Shown piece by piece: positions 1 to 8,327 of a stretch of 64,000 bases of DNA. This stretch comes from a virus, in the IMG/VR virus record IMGVR_UViG_3300032241_002567, positions 1-64,000 of that record. One strand, 5' to 3'. The translations under genes and the position numbers were made by a program. The notes under the pieces are model-generated. The model worked only from the letters and a program-made list of their open reading frames with translations, was not told the DNA's origin and did not search any database. Numbering within the stretch: the first letter of the stretch is position 1; every line of letters starts with the position of its first letter.

Positions 1-189
1 GCCATTTAATCCTTGTGGACCCTGTGGGCCATTTAATCCTTGTGGACCAGTAGCGCCATTTAATCCTTGTGGACCAGTAGCGCCATTTAATCCTTGTGGA
101 CCCTGTGGGCCATTTAATCCTTGTGGACCAGTAGCGCCATTTAATCCTTGTGGACCCTGTGGGCCATTTAATCCTTGTGGACCAGTAGT
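1..189. repeat. 27-bp tandem repeat coding for collagen-like GXY triplets
   Basis: Seven near-identical 27-bp units (gccatttaatccttgtgg plus 9 bp) sit head to tail inside the collagen-like gene. Each encodes nine residues, GATGPQGLN or GPQGPQGLN. The units are almost identical at DNA level and come in two alternating forms, so repeat number can probably change by slippage or recombination. The array continues past the left edge. Confidence 0.9.
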
Positions 190-318
190 GCCAGAATTGC
201 TATTAAAATTTACATTTATTAAATTTCCATTTCCGTCATAAAACTGACCATTTACATATTGTGTAAGTTGTGGATATATTTCTGGTAATAAATTATATAT
301 TTTTAAATTTTGAGGCAT
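1..318 (-). CDS. Collagen-like tail fibre protein, N-terminal part (cut by window edge)
   Basis: The gene reads leftward from ATG at 318-316 and runs off the left edge with 106 codons visible. The first ~45 residues ([20 protein letters not shown]...) form an ordinary N-terminal domain. From about residue 44 the protein becomes Gly-X-Y repeats of the type GATGPQGLN or GPQGPQGLN. Phage proteins with such repeats are usually trimeric fibre shafts, so a tail fibre or head-fibre role is likely. No Shine-Dalgarno sequence is visible. The rest of the protein, including any receptor-binding tip, lies outside the window. Confidence 0.8.
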   Translation of the reverse strand, partial: MPQNLKIYNLLPEIYPQLTQYVNGQFYDGNGNLINVNFNSNSGTTGPQGLNGPQGPQGLNGATGPQGLNGPQGPQGLNGATGPQGLNGATGPQGLNGPQGPQGLNG

Positions 319-378
319 AATCTATATATTAATAAATAAGTTTTTAAACAAATTTATTTATTAAAAATATAAAATATT

Positions 379-2244
379 ATGATTATAAATATACTTACTA
401 GATGCTATAGGATAGACAATTTATTTAAAATATATGAAGGACTTAAAACTGATTTAGTTAATGTTAAGTGGTGGATTCTTTTTGATACAAATATAATACA
501 AACAATTCCAACTTCTATTTTAACTTTTTTAACTTCTATAAATGCCGAAATTCGTTATGCTGGCGGTGATTCTAATAGTTGTGGTATTAATTTAATTAAT
601 AATGTATTGGATGAGATAAAATCTGATTGGATTTATATTTTAGATGATGATAATTTAATTCATGAAAATTTTTTTGAAACTATTTCAAATTTAGTTTCCG
701 AGAATATAAGTAAAAGAGGATTTATTTTTAACCAAAAGGTTGGTGGAATTGATTTTTCTGGACTTGATATAAGAGAAGCAAAACCAGAAATGGTTAGAGT
801 TGGTTATATTGATTCTGCACAATTTCTTTTAAAACGAGATATTATCTCTGATTTAAGATTTAAAAATGACTATAAAGCTGATGGATATTTTATTGAAGAA
901 TTATATAATAATAATAAAAATGAATTTATTTTCTTAAATAAAGAATTATGTTATTATAATAAGATACAAAAGGCTAAAGTTAGTTCTTATCCTAGAATAC
1001 TTGTGCTTGGTTCAGATAAGGAAATAAAATTACAATCAAAACAATTAGTTGATTTTGAGGAAAAAGACATGATTTGTAAATTTTATAAAACAGATAATGA
1101 TATAATTAAAAATCTAAATGAATTTAATCCAGATGCTATTATAACTGTTGGTGAAGATCATGGTAAATTTCCTGTTTTAAGTAGTCAGGCTTTAGATATA
1201 AGAAAACGTTGGATTCATGTTAATGAATTAAATGAAACAATTGGTGAATATGCTTATAATTGTGCTAATTATTATATTTTAGATTCAAAAGATCAAAATA
1301 CTCCATTAGTTAGTTTTTTTACACCAATTTATAATACTGGTGATAAATTATGGAGAACTTATGAATCAGTTAAAAATCAAAATTATAATAATTGGGAATG
1401 GGTTTTAGTTAATGATTCAAATGATTATGGGAAAACTTTGATGATTGCCGAGCAAATTGCTGATATTGATTGTAGAGTAAAAGTTTATGATTTTAAGAAA
1501 AAATCTGGTGGTATAGTAGGAGAGTCTAAATATCGTGCTGCATGTTTATGTTCTGGTGAATATTTAATGGAACTTGATCATGATGATTATTTGACTAATG
1601 AAGCGGCTTTTTGGATGGTTGAAGCATTTAAGAGATACCCTGATGCTAAATTTGTTTATTCAGATTGTGTAGAAATATTTGAGAATCATGAATGTATTAC
1701 TTATGGAGAAGGATTTTCTTTTGGTTATGGCTCTTATCGTGATGAGGTTTGGAATGGAAGAACTTATAAAGTTATGAATACTTCTAATATAAATCCTAAA
1801 ACAATTCGTCACATTGTTGGTGTGCCAAATCATTTCAGAGCTTGGGAAAGAAAGTTTTATCATTCTATAGGTGGTCATAATAGAAGATTAACTATTGCTG
1901 ATGATTATGAATTGATTGTTAGAACTTTTTTAAAAACTCGGATGGTAAGAATACCAAAATTATTATATCTTCAATTTTATCATAATAACAACACACAAAA
2001 TGCAACAAGAGCTGATATTCAAAGGCGAGTAAAATCTATAAAAGATTTTTATAATAAAAAAATATACGAAAGATTTATAGAATTGGGTGTAAGAGATTGG
2101 GCTTATGAAGAAAATCCTTGGGAACCTTTATTAGTAGAAAGTAAATTTGGTGATGAAGAAAATTATGTAAATTATATTTTAGAGGATAAAATAAATTTTA
2201 ATCCTTATCATGTTTATAATCAGGGTGTAAATTGGATAGTATAA
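379..2244 (+). CDS. Two-domain family 2 glycosyltransferase
   Basis: This 621-residue protein holds two GT-A type domains. The first (residues ~1-200) opens with a beta-strand and carries DDD at about 89-91 (YILDDDNL). The second (~308-560) starts PLVSFFTPIYN, the usual GT2 opening, followed by a V-N-D-S nucleotide-binding stretch and DHDD at ~399-402 (ELDHDDYL), which fits the metal-binding DXD site. The middle (~200-300) resembles neither. It probably adds sugar to a phage structural protein, to DNA or to the host surface; the target cannot be read from sequence. The fibre gene next door makes a virion target plausible. It ends at a bidirectional terminator shared with the next leftward gene. 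Confidence 0.85.
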   Translation: MIINILTRCYRIDNLFKIYEGLKTDLVNVKWWILFDTNIIQTIPTSILTFLTSINAEIRYAGGDSNSCGINLINNVLDEIKSDWIYILDDDNLIHENFFETISNLVSENISKRGFIFNQKVGGIDFSGLDIREAKPEMVRVGYIDSAQFLLKRDIISDLRFKNDYKADGYFIEELYNNNKNEFIFLNKELCYYNKIQKAKVSSYPRILVLGSDKEIKLQSKQLVDFEEKDMICKFYKTDNDIIKNLNEFNPDAIITVGEDHGKFPVLSSQALDIRKRWIHVNELNETIGEYAYNCANYYILDSKDQNTPLVSFFTPIYNTGDKLWRTYESVKNQNYNNWEWVLVNDSNDYGKTLMIAEQIADIDCRVKVYDFKKKSGGIVGESKYRAACLCSGEYLMELDHDDYLTNEAAFWMVEAFKRYPDAKFVYSDCVEIFENHECITYGEGFSFGYGSYRDEVWNGRTYKVMNTSNINPKTIRHIVGVPNHFRAWERKFYHSIGGHNRRLTIADDYELIVRTFLKTRMVRIPKLLYLQFYHNNNTQNATRADIQRRVKSIKDFYNKKIYERFIELGVRDWAYEENPWEPLLVESKFGDEENYVNYILEDKINFNPYHVYNQGVNWIV

Positions 2245-2276
2245 AAATCAGTCAAATTTGACTGCTTTTTTATTTT
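2245..2276. terminator. Bidirectional intrinsic terminator
   Basis: A perfect palindrome CAGTCAAATTTGACTG (2249-2264) is followed by a T-run on the + strand and by ATTTTT on the - strand. It lies exactly between the convergent ends of the glycosyltransferase and the 483-aa leftward gene, so it probably ends both transcripts. Confidence 0.8.
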
Positions 2277-3721
2277 ATATATTGTGATATTTTATTGGCT
2301 AGTGCATAATCGCCAGAATCAATAGATGCATCCATTAGGTTTTGTAAGTCTTTTTGACTCATATTAGCATAATCTGGTTCTTTTTCTTCTTGTGACGGTG
2401 TTTCTGATTTTACTATATTTTTAGGTTTTTGTGATTTAGTTTTTTGTTTTTCTTTCCATTTTTTTAAATCTTCTTGATATTTTTTTAATTTATGTTCATA
2501 TTCAGATTTCATTCTTTTATTTTCATAATAATTATGTAATTTAATTATAATTTTTTTCAAAATAATATCTCTGGTAATTTTAGATTCATCTGTTTTTCCT
2601 AAAATTCCTCTAAATAATTTTAAAAACTCATCAGCTTCCATTTTAAGCATATGAATCCAAAATTGCTCTCTTATATTTGGATAGGCGTTCAATACTTCTT
2701 GTGTTAGTTTTGAACTATCGTTAATAAAATCTCTTAAATCTGCGGCTATCATTGGTCCCCATTTAAATTCTTCTGGTTCTTCTCTTATTGCATAACCTTT
2801 ATTCAAAACTCTAACAGATATTTCTTTTTCTTTTGGAATACCTATAACAGAAAGAATTAAATATAAACCTTTAATTGTTTCGTGAATAAGCATAGTAAAA
2901 TCAACACCTCTGGCAACAACTTTTGGTGTAAATTTATTTCTAATATAGTTATCAGGAAGATTATTTTGGGTTTGTATTTCTTCTGCTTCTTCTAAATTTC
3001 CACTTTGAAGAGCTTTAAATATTAAATCATCAATATTTTCTTTGGGGGTTTCATCATCATCTTTATCTGGATTTTCCCAAAATTCTTCATAGTCATCATT
3101 TGCTTCATTAGTTTCTGTTTTATCCCATTCTATTTTACAAGCTCCTCCAATAGTATTTTTAACAAAAGATGTATTCCAAGGTCCATTTAACGGACGATTT
3201 ACGTCAATTGCGTCAACTGCTTTCACAATATCAGTCCATAAATTAATTAATTTTCTACCTTTTACTTCACCAAAAATATCATATATACCCTGTGTAAATT
3301 CTTCATTATGAAAAACATACATCATATTTTTAGCTTCACCTTGACCTACTAAATTAATTAGTTTTCTTTTATATTTTTCTGATTGTATAGATTCACTGAT
3401 ATTTAACATATTACCAATGCTTCTTTGATCAGCAAATTTAATATCAAATTTAATATTATATCTATCAACTAATCCTTTATAAATATTATTAAAAACTTTT
3501 TCTAAAAGTAATTCTAATTCAATTTCATGCCCTCTAACTTCTCTTGCTGAAGTATCAAAATCAAAATTGCCTGGACCTTGTTGTCTAATTTGTTGTTTTC
3601 GTTTAGACCAAGATGTAGAAAGATAATCTTCTTCACCTTCTTTACGAGAAGGCTGACCTGGTATGCCAGGATTGCCATAAATCCATTCTTCGGCTTCGTT
3701 GAATTTTTTAATCATCTTCAT
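2270..3721 (-). CDS. Uncharacterised 483-aa phage protein
   Basis: I do not recognise this protein. It starts MKMIKKFNEAEEW, a loose match to the MKYLKLYE-type N-terminus seen on several genes here. It then has a low-complexity Gly/Pro/Lys/Glu stretch (residues ~15-50), a mostly helical body, an acidic insert around 215-245, and a basic coiled-coil-like tail (~410-440) followed by a short helical C-terminus. No catalytic motif or membrane segment is visible. Its start overlaps the end of the upstream 85-aa gene by 14 bp, so the two are probably translated together. A head or internal virion protein is possible because of the N-terminus, but that is a guess. Confidence 0.75.
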   Translation of the reverse strand: MKMIKKFNEAEEWIYGNPGIPGQPSRKEGEEDYLSTSWSKRKQQIRQQGPGNFDFDTSAREVRGHEIELELLLEKVFNNIYKGLVDRYNIKFDIKFADQRSIGNMLNISESIQSEKYKRKLINLVGQGEAKNMMYVFHNEEFTQGIYDIFGEVKGRKLINLWTDIVKAVDAIDVNRPLNGPWNTSFVKNTIGGACKIEWDKTETNEANDDYEEFWENPDKDDDETPKENIDDLIFKALQSGNLEEAEEIQTQNNLPDNYIRNKFTPKVVARGVDFTMLIHETIKGLYLILSVIGIPKEKEISVRVLNKGYAIREEPEEFKWGPMIAADLRDFINDSSKLTQEVLNAYPNIREQFWIHMLKMEADEFLKLFRGILGKTDESKITRDIILKKIIIKLHNYYENKRMKSEYEHKLKKYQEDLKKWKEKQKTKSQKPKNIVKSETPSQEEKEPDYANMSQKDLQNLMDASIDSGDYALANKISQYIK

Positions 3722-3965
3722 GAAGTTTTTTATATTTTTTATAAACTTTATGCATTAATTCTTCTTCTCTTTTTTCAGAAGCTTGTGGATCAGGATCTAA
3801 TTCAGGTCTTTCAATTTCCCATTCTCCGGGTTCTTCAGGATAATAATCTGGTTCTTCGGGAGGAAGAGGCATAGTATCTGGTTCTACTTCTGGTTCTACT
3901 TCTGGCTCTTGTGGTTGTATCTTTGTTGAAAATTTAAATTCTTCGTATAATTTTAGGTATTTCAT
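3708..3965 (-). CDS. Small acidic Pro/Glu-rich protein with MKYLKLYE N-terminus
   Basis: This 85-residue protein begins MKYLKLYEEFKF. Its middle is made of Pro-Glu rich repeats (EPEVEPEVEPD, EEPDYYPEEPGEWEIE), so it is probably disordered. The end is a Lys/Glu-rich helix. The first eight residues match the N-termini of several unrelated proteins in the window and fit an LXE-ending capsid-targeting peptide as in T4 internal proteins. An acidic, disordered small protein would suit a prohead-core or internal protein, though no homology was established. It leads the operon with the 483-aa gene. An AATAATATATAAGG box lies about 20-35 bp upstream of its start. Confidence 0.7.
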   Translation of the reverse strand: MKYLKLYEEFKFSTKIQPQEPEVEPEVEPDTMPLPPEEPDYYPEEPGEWEIERPELDPDPQASEKREEELMHKVYKKYKKLHEDD

Positions 3966-3995
3966 ACTATTATAAAATTTTTATTACCTTATATA

Positions 3996-5489
3996 TTATT
4001 TATCATAATTAAAAAATGACCAATCAGTTACAATTCCTAAATAATTTTTAGCTCTTGTATAAGCAATATATTCAAGATTTTTTTCTTGTTCTTTTTGCCA
4101 CGAAAGTTTTGCCCATTTAGAAGGAAGCGTTTTTTCTTTATCAATTATAAACACTCTATTAGATTCTAATCCTTTGGCTTTATGTATTGTAGAAAGGCAA
4201 ATTCCAGTGCTATTATCTAAAAATATTTGTCTTATTTTTACTATTAAATTATCACATAAAGAAATATTTTCGTCTTTTATTATTGTATTAATAAGTAACC
4301 ATTTTTCATAAAAAAGAATAAAAGAATTATGTCCTTTTATTTCGACGTCATCTAAATAAGGATATTTAGCTTTGATTGCCAATATAGTTTTTTTGATTTC
4401 TACATCTAACCATATTTTTAAATCAGTTGTAGTTTTTGTATTTGATTTTATAATTAATCTTATTAAATCTTCTCCTATATCAGTTCCTTTAACATAAGCT
4501 TTTTTTCCTTCGTGTAAAAATTGTAGACAAAGTTTAACGAGTGGCGCAGAATTTCTACATAAAACCATATCATTATTATTTATTTCTAAATATGAAGCAT
4601 TATAATTTAATTCACCTTCGATTGCATTATCATGAGCTTCAATCTGAGCAACAAATGATTTAGCTAAATCAATTATTTTAGAACCACAACGATAATTAAC
4701 AGAAAGTGGTAGTAATTGTGTATTTGACATATTTGTTAAATTATTAAAACTATCTGTATCGGCACCAGCGAATCCATAAATAGATTGATTTCTGTCTCCT
4801 ACAGCTATTAATCTAGTATTTGAATGTGATATTTTTTCTATTAATTTATGTTGCGTTTTATTTAAATCTTGACATTCATCAACAAATATATAATCATATT
4901 TTTCTAATTGAAAATGATCATATTTAGCAGGCCAATAAATCATATCGGTAAAATCAAATCTAGAAATATCATTATCTGAATCTGAGATAATTTTTAAAGC
5001 TCTTTCAATTTCATTTCCAAGTATGTCTATTTCATGTTTATAACAAATTTCTTTTAACGAATTTTCTTCTAGACACATTGACAATCTAGCTATATCAACT
5101 ATTCTCTTTATTCTAGATTTATAATCTGCATCTATATTTGTTTTATCTAAAAAAGACCATTTTGGAGTTAAATTATTTATATAATCGAATATTTTATTTT
5201 CGTCTAGTTTAGATTTGTCTTTATAACATTTAAATATTGAAGATGCTCCGAGTGAGTGAAAAGTTTTAACTTTAACATTTTCTGGAACTTTTTGTTGTAT
5301 TTCTTGGACAATTGATTTATTAAATGCTAAAAATATAACAGATTTATCTTCTGGAATATAACGAAGTGAAGCAATAATAGTCGTAGTTTTACCAGAACCG
5401 GCAACAGCATTTATGACGGCATTTCCAGTGCCAGTTTTAATAAATTCAAATATTGCTTTTTGAAAAGATGATGGTGTAAGTTTGCTCAT
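3996..5489 (-). CDS. UvrD/Rep-type SF1 DNA helicase
   Basis: This 497-residue protein has the SF1A motif set in order: Walker A GSGKTT (31-36), motif II DECQD (204-208), motif III GDRNQSIYGF (231-240), an NYRC motif (~265), STIHKAKGLE (433-442) and motif VI YTRAK (~477). It should be an ATP-driven 3'-5' DNA translocase. Its short length compared with cellular UvrD (~700 aa) suggests that the 1B/2B accessory domains are trimmed. In T4 the SF1 helicase Dda does related work at replication starts and in recombination; this protein looks closer to UvrD. It stands alone between two leftward units, and TTTAATATAAAG about 20 bp upstream may be its promoter. Confidence 0.9.
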   Translation of the reverse strand: MSKLTPSSFQKAIFEFIKTGTGNAVINAVAGSGKTTTIIASLRYIPEDKSVIFLAFNKSIVQEIQQKVPENVKVKTFHSLGASSIFKCYKDKSKLDENKIFDYINNLTPKWSFLDKTNIDADYKSRIKRIVDIARLSMCLEENSLKEICYKHEIDILGNEIERALKIISDSDNDISRFDFTDMIYWPAKYDHFQLEKYDYIFVDECQDLNKTQHKLIEKISHSNTRLIAVGDRNQSIYGFAGADTDSFNNLTNMSNTQLLPLSVNYRCGSKIIDLAKSFVAQIEAHDNAIEGELNYNASYLEINNNDMVLCRNSAPLVKLCLQFLHEGKKAYVKGTDIGEDLIRLIIKSNTKTTTDLKIWLDVEIKKTILAIKAKYPYLDDVEIKGHNSFILFYEKWLLINTIIKDENISLCDNLIVKIRQIFLDNSTGICLSTIHKAKGLESNRVFIIDKEKTLPSKWAKLSWQKEQEKNLEYIAYTRAKNYLGIVTDWSFFNYDK

Positions 5490-5530
5490 ATACTCTTTAT
5501 ATTAAATACTCTTTATTATGTTTTAAAAAT

Positions 5531-5560
5531 AAAAAAGACTCAATATTGAGTCTTTTTTAT
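5531..5560 (-). terminator. Intrinsic terminator after the nuclease gene
   Basis: A perfect palindrome, GACTCAATATTGAGTC flanked by A6 and T6 (5531-5558), lies just downstream of the leftward secreted-nuclease gene and upstream of the helicase start. The U-tract after the stem makes it a good intrinsic terminator in either direction. Confidence 0.8.
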
Positions 5561-5575
5561 TTTTATTTTTTTATT

Positions 5576-6265
5576 TTAGTTAAATTTTAATCCAGTTAAT
5601 TTTTCAACTTGTTCTTTTGTCGCTTTACATTTATCTAAACCAACTGGTTTATCTGGTGTATTATTAAATACATAATATTCAAAAGTTTTTGTTTTAGATA
5701 TATAAATAACTTTCCAACATTTTTCTGGAATAGTTAATCCATCAACTATCATAAGATTACCAGTTGAACCACACCATATATGTACTGAATCGTCTTGTAT
5801 TGATAGTTGTCTTGTTCTTTCTTCTAATTTTTTCCAATCACCTGCGTTTAAGCTATGATATTGTGGCGCCATATTTGAAAAATAGAAACATTCTGTTAAC
5901 ATTTTCTCTGCTGGTATTTTTACACCATTTTTTGTATAAGTACATTCGTTGTCAGCAGCTGGAGACATATGTCCCCTATCAAATCCTTTTTTATTAGATT
6001 CTTTTTCGGATTTATTAGCAGCATCATAATTTTTTTGAATGCTTGTTTGTTTATATAGATTTGGATCTGGAGCAAACTGATCTTTTCTATCAATTTGCTG
6101 GCAATTACATCTTTCTTTTGTGTCCCACCATTCAACTAAAATAGGATATTTTTTAACGGTATCAAATGTTGTTATATAACCGTTGTGTTCCAATTTTACA
6201 CAATTGGACTGTGCCTTTACAAAGAATGGCAGAATCATTATTAATAAAATAAGTATGTTTTTCAT
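5576..6265 (-). CDS. Secreted DNA/RNA non-specific endonuclease (DRGH family)
   Basis: This 229-aa protein starts with a clear signal peptide: KN, a hydrophobic run to about residue 16, then VKAQS with cleavage likely after A18 or S20. The mature part carries DRGH at 96-99 and a downstream SNMAPQYHSLN stretch, the catalytic His and metal-binding Asn of the NucA/Serratia-type beta-beta-alpha-metal nucleases. It should cut DNA and RNA without sequence preference outside the cytoplasm. A phage making an exported nuclease is unusual; it could destroy incoming DNA of rival phages, clear extracellular DNA, or recycle nucleotides. It forms a single-gene unit bounded by two terminators, and GATATATAGAG lies just before the start. 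Confidence 0.88.
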   Translation of the reverse strand: MKNILILLIMILPFFVKAQSNCVKLEHNGYITTFDTVKKYPILVEWWDTKERCNCQQIDRKDQFAPDPNLYKQTSIQKNYDAANKSEKESNKKGFDRGHMSPAADNECTYTKNGVKIPAEKMLTECFYFSNMAPQYHSLNAGDWKKLEERTRQLSIQDDSVHIWCGSTGNLMIVDGLTIPEKCWKVIYISKTKTFEYYVFNNTPDKPVGLDKCKATKEQVEKLTGLKFN

Positions 6266-6283
6266 ACTCTATATATCAATTTA

Positions 6284-6312
6284 AAAAAGTAGTTAGGAAC
6301 TAACTACTTTTT
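6284..6312. terminator. Strong hairpin terminator
   Basis: A 13-bp stem, AAAAAGTAGTTAG with loop GAA and its exact complement, ends in a T-run. It lies downstream of the leftward 65-aa gene and just upstream of the nuclease start, and so separates the two transcription units. Confidence 0.8.
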
Positions 6313-6333
6313 ATAATGTTTTTTATTTTGTTT

Positions 6334-6531
6334 TTAATCTTGTATAAAATTGTTATTATTGTCAAAAAATCTTTCAAATTCTAATGAAATTAAATTTTTT
6401 TGTTTATCGACATACCAAAGTAATTTATTTTTAAAATTAACTGCAAATGTTAATTCTTGATCAGAATAATTATTTTTTACTGTGAGATACTTCAATTCCT
6501 TTTTTAATTCCGGTTCCGAATCTGTTTTCAT
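6334..6531 (-). CDS. Small hypothetical protein (65 aa)
   Basis: No family is recognised. The product is a 65-residue mixed-charge soluble protein. Its ATG overlaps the stop of the upstream peptidase gene (ATGA arrangement), so its translation is probably coupled. It ends just before the 6284-6312 terminator as the last gene of its operon. Confidence 0.6.
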   Translation of the reverse strand: MKTDSEPELKKELKYLTVKNNYSDQELTFAVNFKNKLLWYVDKQKNLISLEFERFFDNNNNFIQD

Positions 6532-7352
6532 ATGTTATTTATATTTTTAGTCGGCAGATTATCCCAGTCTATTTTGGTACAAGCATCACATAATTTTTCT
6601 AAAAATGTAATGTTTTGATATTCACACTTTTTATGTTCGTGAAAATAACCTACAGATATATTAGTACATTCTTTTATTAAGCCAATAAAATTGGCGGAAT
6701 CAGTAAATATACCAGTATTATCTTTTTTAAATTTCATTCCTTGTTCTTCAAAGGCTAAACAAATTGAATCCGCAAATGTTTCACTACAACAAGATTCAGA
6801 CATTTGTTCTGTTATAACAGAATAATAACCTCTTCTATCAAAAGATACACATTTTTCTATACCATCAAGATTTGTATGTCCATTATATGCTAAATCAGAA
6901 GAACCAATACCACCAACTTCTTCACCAACAAAAAAGTAATAAAGACCTGGAACATTATGTTCAATCATATATAACATAATTGTAACACCAGCTTTATCAT
7001 CCGCACCTAAAATAGAACCGCCGTCTGTTGAAACGAAAAGGTTATCACCTTCAAAATATTTAACTAAATTTACTTTTTGTTTTTTATCAGTAAATGAATC
7101 AAAATGTGAAGTAAACATAGTATTTGATTCACCAATTTTTAAAAACCAATTGCCGTATTCATCTTGTTCTAAATTGAGATTTATCCATTTTAAAACTTCA
7201 GATTCTGTACCATATGGATAAGTTTCTTTTGTAAGAGAGCAAAATGTATAAAATATATCCTTTGGATTGTAGTTGAAATTTTCATAAATCTTATTATCTA
7301 TTGATTCCTTAATCACAGGTTTATAATTAGTGAAATTATTTAAATATTTCAT
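6528..7352 (-). CDS. M20/M28/M42-type zinc aminopeptidase-like protein
   Basis: This 274-aa protein shows the two-metal exopeptidase pattern: H83-x-D85 in TSHFDS, the bridging Asp in LGADDKAG (118-119), the general-base pair GEE (143-145), Asp in FDRRG (172), and a late His in YFHEHKK. These are the expected positions for co-catalytic zinc peptidases, so it probably trims peptides or hydrolyses small amide bonds in the cytoplasm. It is shorter than typical cellular M20/M42 enzymes (~350 aa) and appears to lack the dimerisation insert. Its N-terminus, MKYLNNFTNY...IKESIDNKIYENF, belongs to the recurring MKYL group, so packaging in the virion is possible. The substrate is unknown. Confidence 0.8.
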   Translation of the reverse strand: MKYLNNFTNYKPVIKESIDNKIYENFNYNPKDIFYTFCSLTKETYPYGTESEVLKWINLNLEQDEYGNWFLKIGESNTMFTSHFDSFTDKKQKVNLVKYFEGDNLFVSTDGGSILGADDKAGVTIMLYMIEHNVPGLYYFFVGEEVGGIGSSDLAYNGHTNLDGIEKCVSFDRRGYYSVITEQMSESCCSETFADSICLAFEEQGMKFKKDNTGIFTDSANFIGLIKECTNISVGYFHEHKKCEYQNITFLEKLCDACTKIDWDNLPTKNINNI

Positions 7353-7382
7353 ATTGTATATATATTATCTCGAAATGTTCGA

Positions 7383-7652
7383 TCATAGCATATCCATGTG
7401 AGATGCTTGTATTTCAAGATATTCAACATATAAATCTATCATATCTAAATAGATGTCAAAAATTTCATCTGCTAAATCTTCGCAAGATTGTCCAGTTTGC
7501 TTTGTTATATTATATAAATCTTCCGAAATCAATTGTAATTCTTCATAACATTCAATTATTTTTTCAGGTAAGTTAGAGTTATAAATAACAATTTGCGTCA
7601 ATTCACCTAAAATATTTTGAACTGTATAATCTAAATTTCTACTCATAAACAT
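7383..7652 (-). CDS. Small acidic helical protein (89 aa)
   Basis: Not recognised. The sequence is acidic, predicted helical, with no motif. It overlaps the 115-aa ASCH-like gene upstream by 10 bp, which suggests coupled translation. The start may be M1 or M3. Confidence 0.55.
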   Translation of the reverse strand: MFMSRNLDYTVQNILGELTQIVIYNSNLPEKIIECYEELQLISEDLYNITKQTGQSCEDLADEIFDIYLDMIDLYVEYLEIQASHMDML

Positions 7653-7990
7653 AATTTATATTGATATTGCTGGTATTTATTTGTTAATCTATTATAAACA
7701 GATTGGTCCCAACATTCTAATTTTGACCATTCTTCTGCAGTTATATCTTTTATAGAATATGGTGCTTTTGTAACTTCTACATAAACTTTTTTAGAACCAT
7801 TAAAAAATAAAATTATATCGCCTACTCTTATATCAATTTTATTATAAGCCTTTGACATATCTCTACTAGTTCCAGTTCTATGTCCTTCAATAACTAAATC
7901 AATACAAGTTTTGCCTTTAAATTGTGGAAGCATTTTTCTACCACCATCTCCATCTTGGAACCACATAGGTATTTTATGTTTTACTTTCAA
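7643..7990 (-). CDS. ASCH/PUA-like domain protein
   Basis: This 115-aa protein has the layout of small ASCH-type domains: a basic beta-strand (KGKTCIDLVIEG), the RVGDIILFFNG turn, a second strand KVYVEVTKA and then a helix with DITAEEWSKLE. ASCH domains share the PUA fold and bind RNA or modified nucleotides. In phages such single-domain proteins are common and mostly of unknown role. It overlaps the 102-aa gene upstream by 4 bp. The assignment rests on the VGD...V.KITKA..DI..EEW pattern from memory. Confidence 0.6.
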   Translation of the reverse strand: MKVKHKIPMWFQDGDGGRKMLPQFKGKTCIDLVIEGHRTGTSRDMSKAYNKIDIRVGDIILFFNGSKKVYVEVTKAPYSIKDITAEEWSKLECWDQSVYNRLTNKYQQYQYKLCL

Positions 7991-8295
7991 CCTTCAAATT
8001 CTTTTTTTAATTTTAAATAGGATTTATATCTATTTTCTTTCATTATTTTTAAATCTCTTTCTTCTTTTTCTAACCTTTTTTGAAACTCCAAATCTGTTTC
8101 TAATCTATTGCGAAAAATAACGGCGGAATAATAGCCGTTACAAGAATTATCTTCTGAATAATAAGGTTCATTCCATTGAATTTGAAATTCATCTTCATCT
8201 TCAAATTGGATATGTTTGATGTCTTTCCATTTTATAGGATGCTGTTCTTGTAATTCAAGAATAACATCTTTTTTAATTTTTTTTTGCTTACCCAT
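7987..8295 (-). CDS. Hypothetical protein (102 aa)
   Basis: Unknown family. The N-terminus is basic (GKQKKIKKD), the middle is acidic with tryptophans (FEDEDEFQIQWNEPYYSED) and the C-terminus is a long charged helix that could form a coiled coil. The stop overlaps the start of the ASCH-like gene. Confidence 0.55.
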   Translation of the reverse strand: MGKQKKIKKDVILELQEQHPIKWKDIKHIQFEDEDEFQIQWNEPYYSEDNSCNGYYSAVIFRNRLETDLEFQKRLEKEERDLKIMKENRYKSYLKLKKEFEG

Positions 8296-8327
8296 TATAG
8301 TAAATTATAATCTGTTAATTTTACTCT

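Noticed and set aside
1-189. Regular repeats that could be taken for a CRISPR array
   Set aside because: The units are head to tail without unique spacers and form an open reading frame for Gly-X-Y triplets on the minus strand.
5764-5997. Rightward frame of 77 codons opposite the secreted nuclease
   Set aside because: It is a shadow of the leftward nuclease gene, whose signal peptide and DRGH motif are clear; the rightward product is a hydrophobic, unmotivated string.
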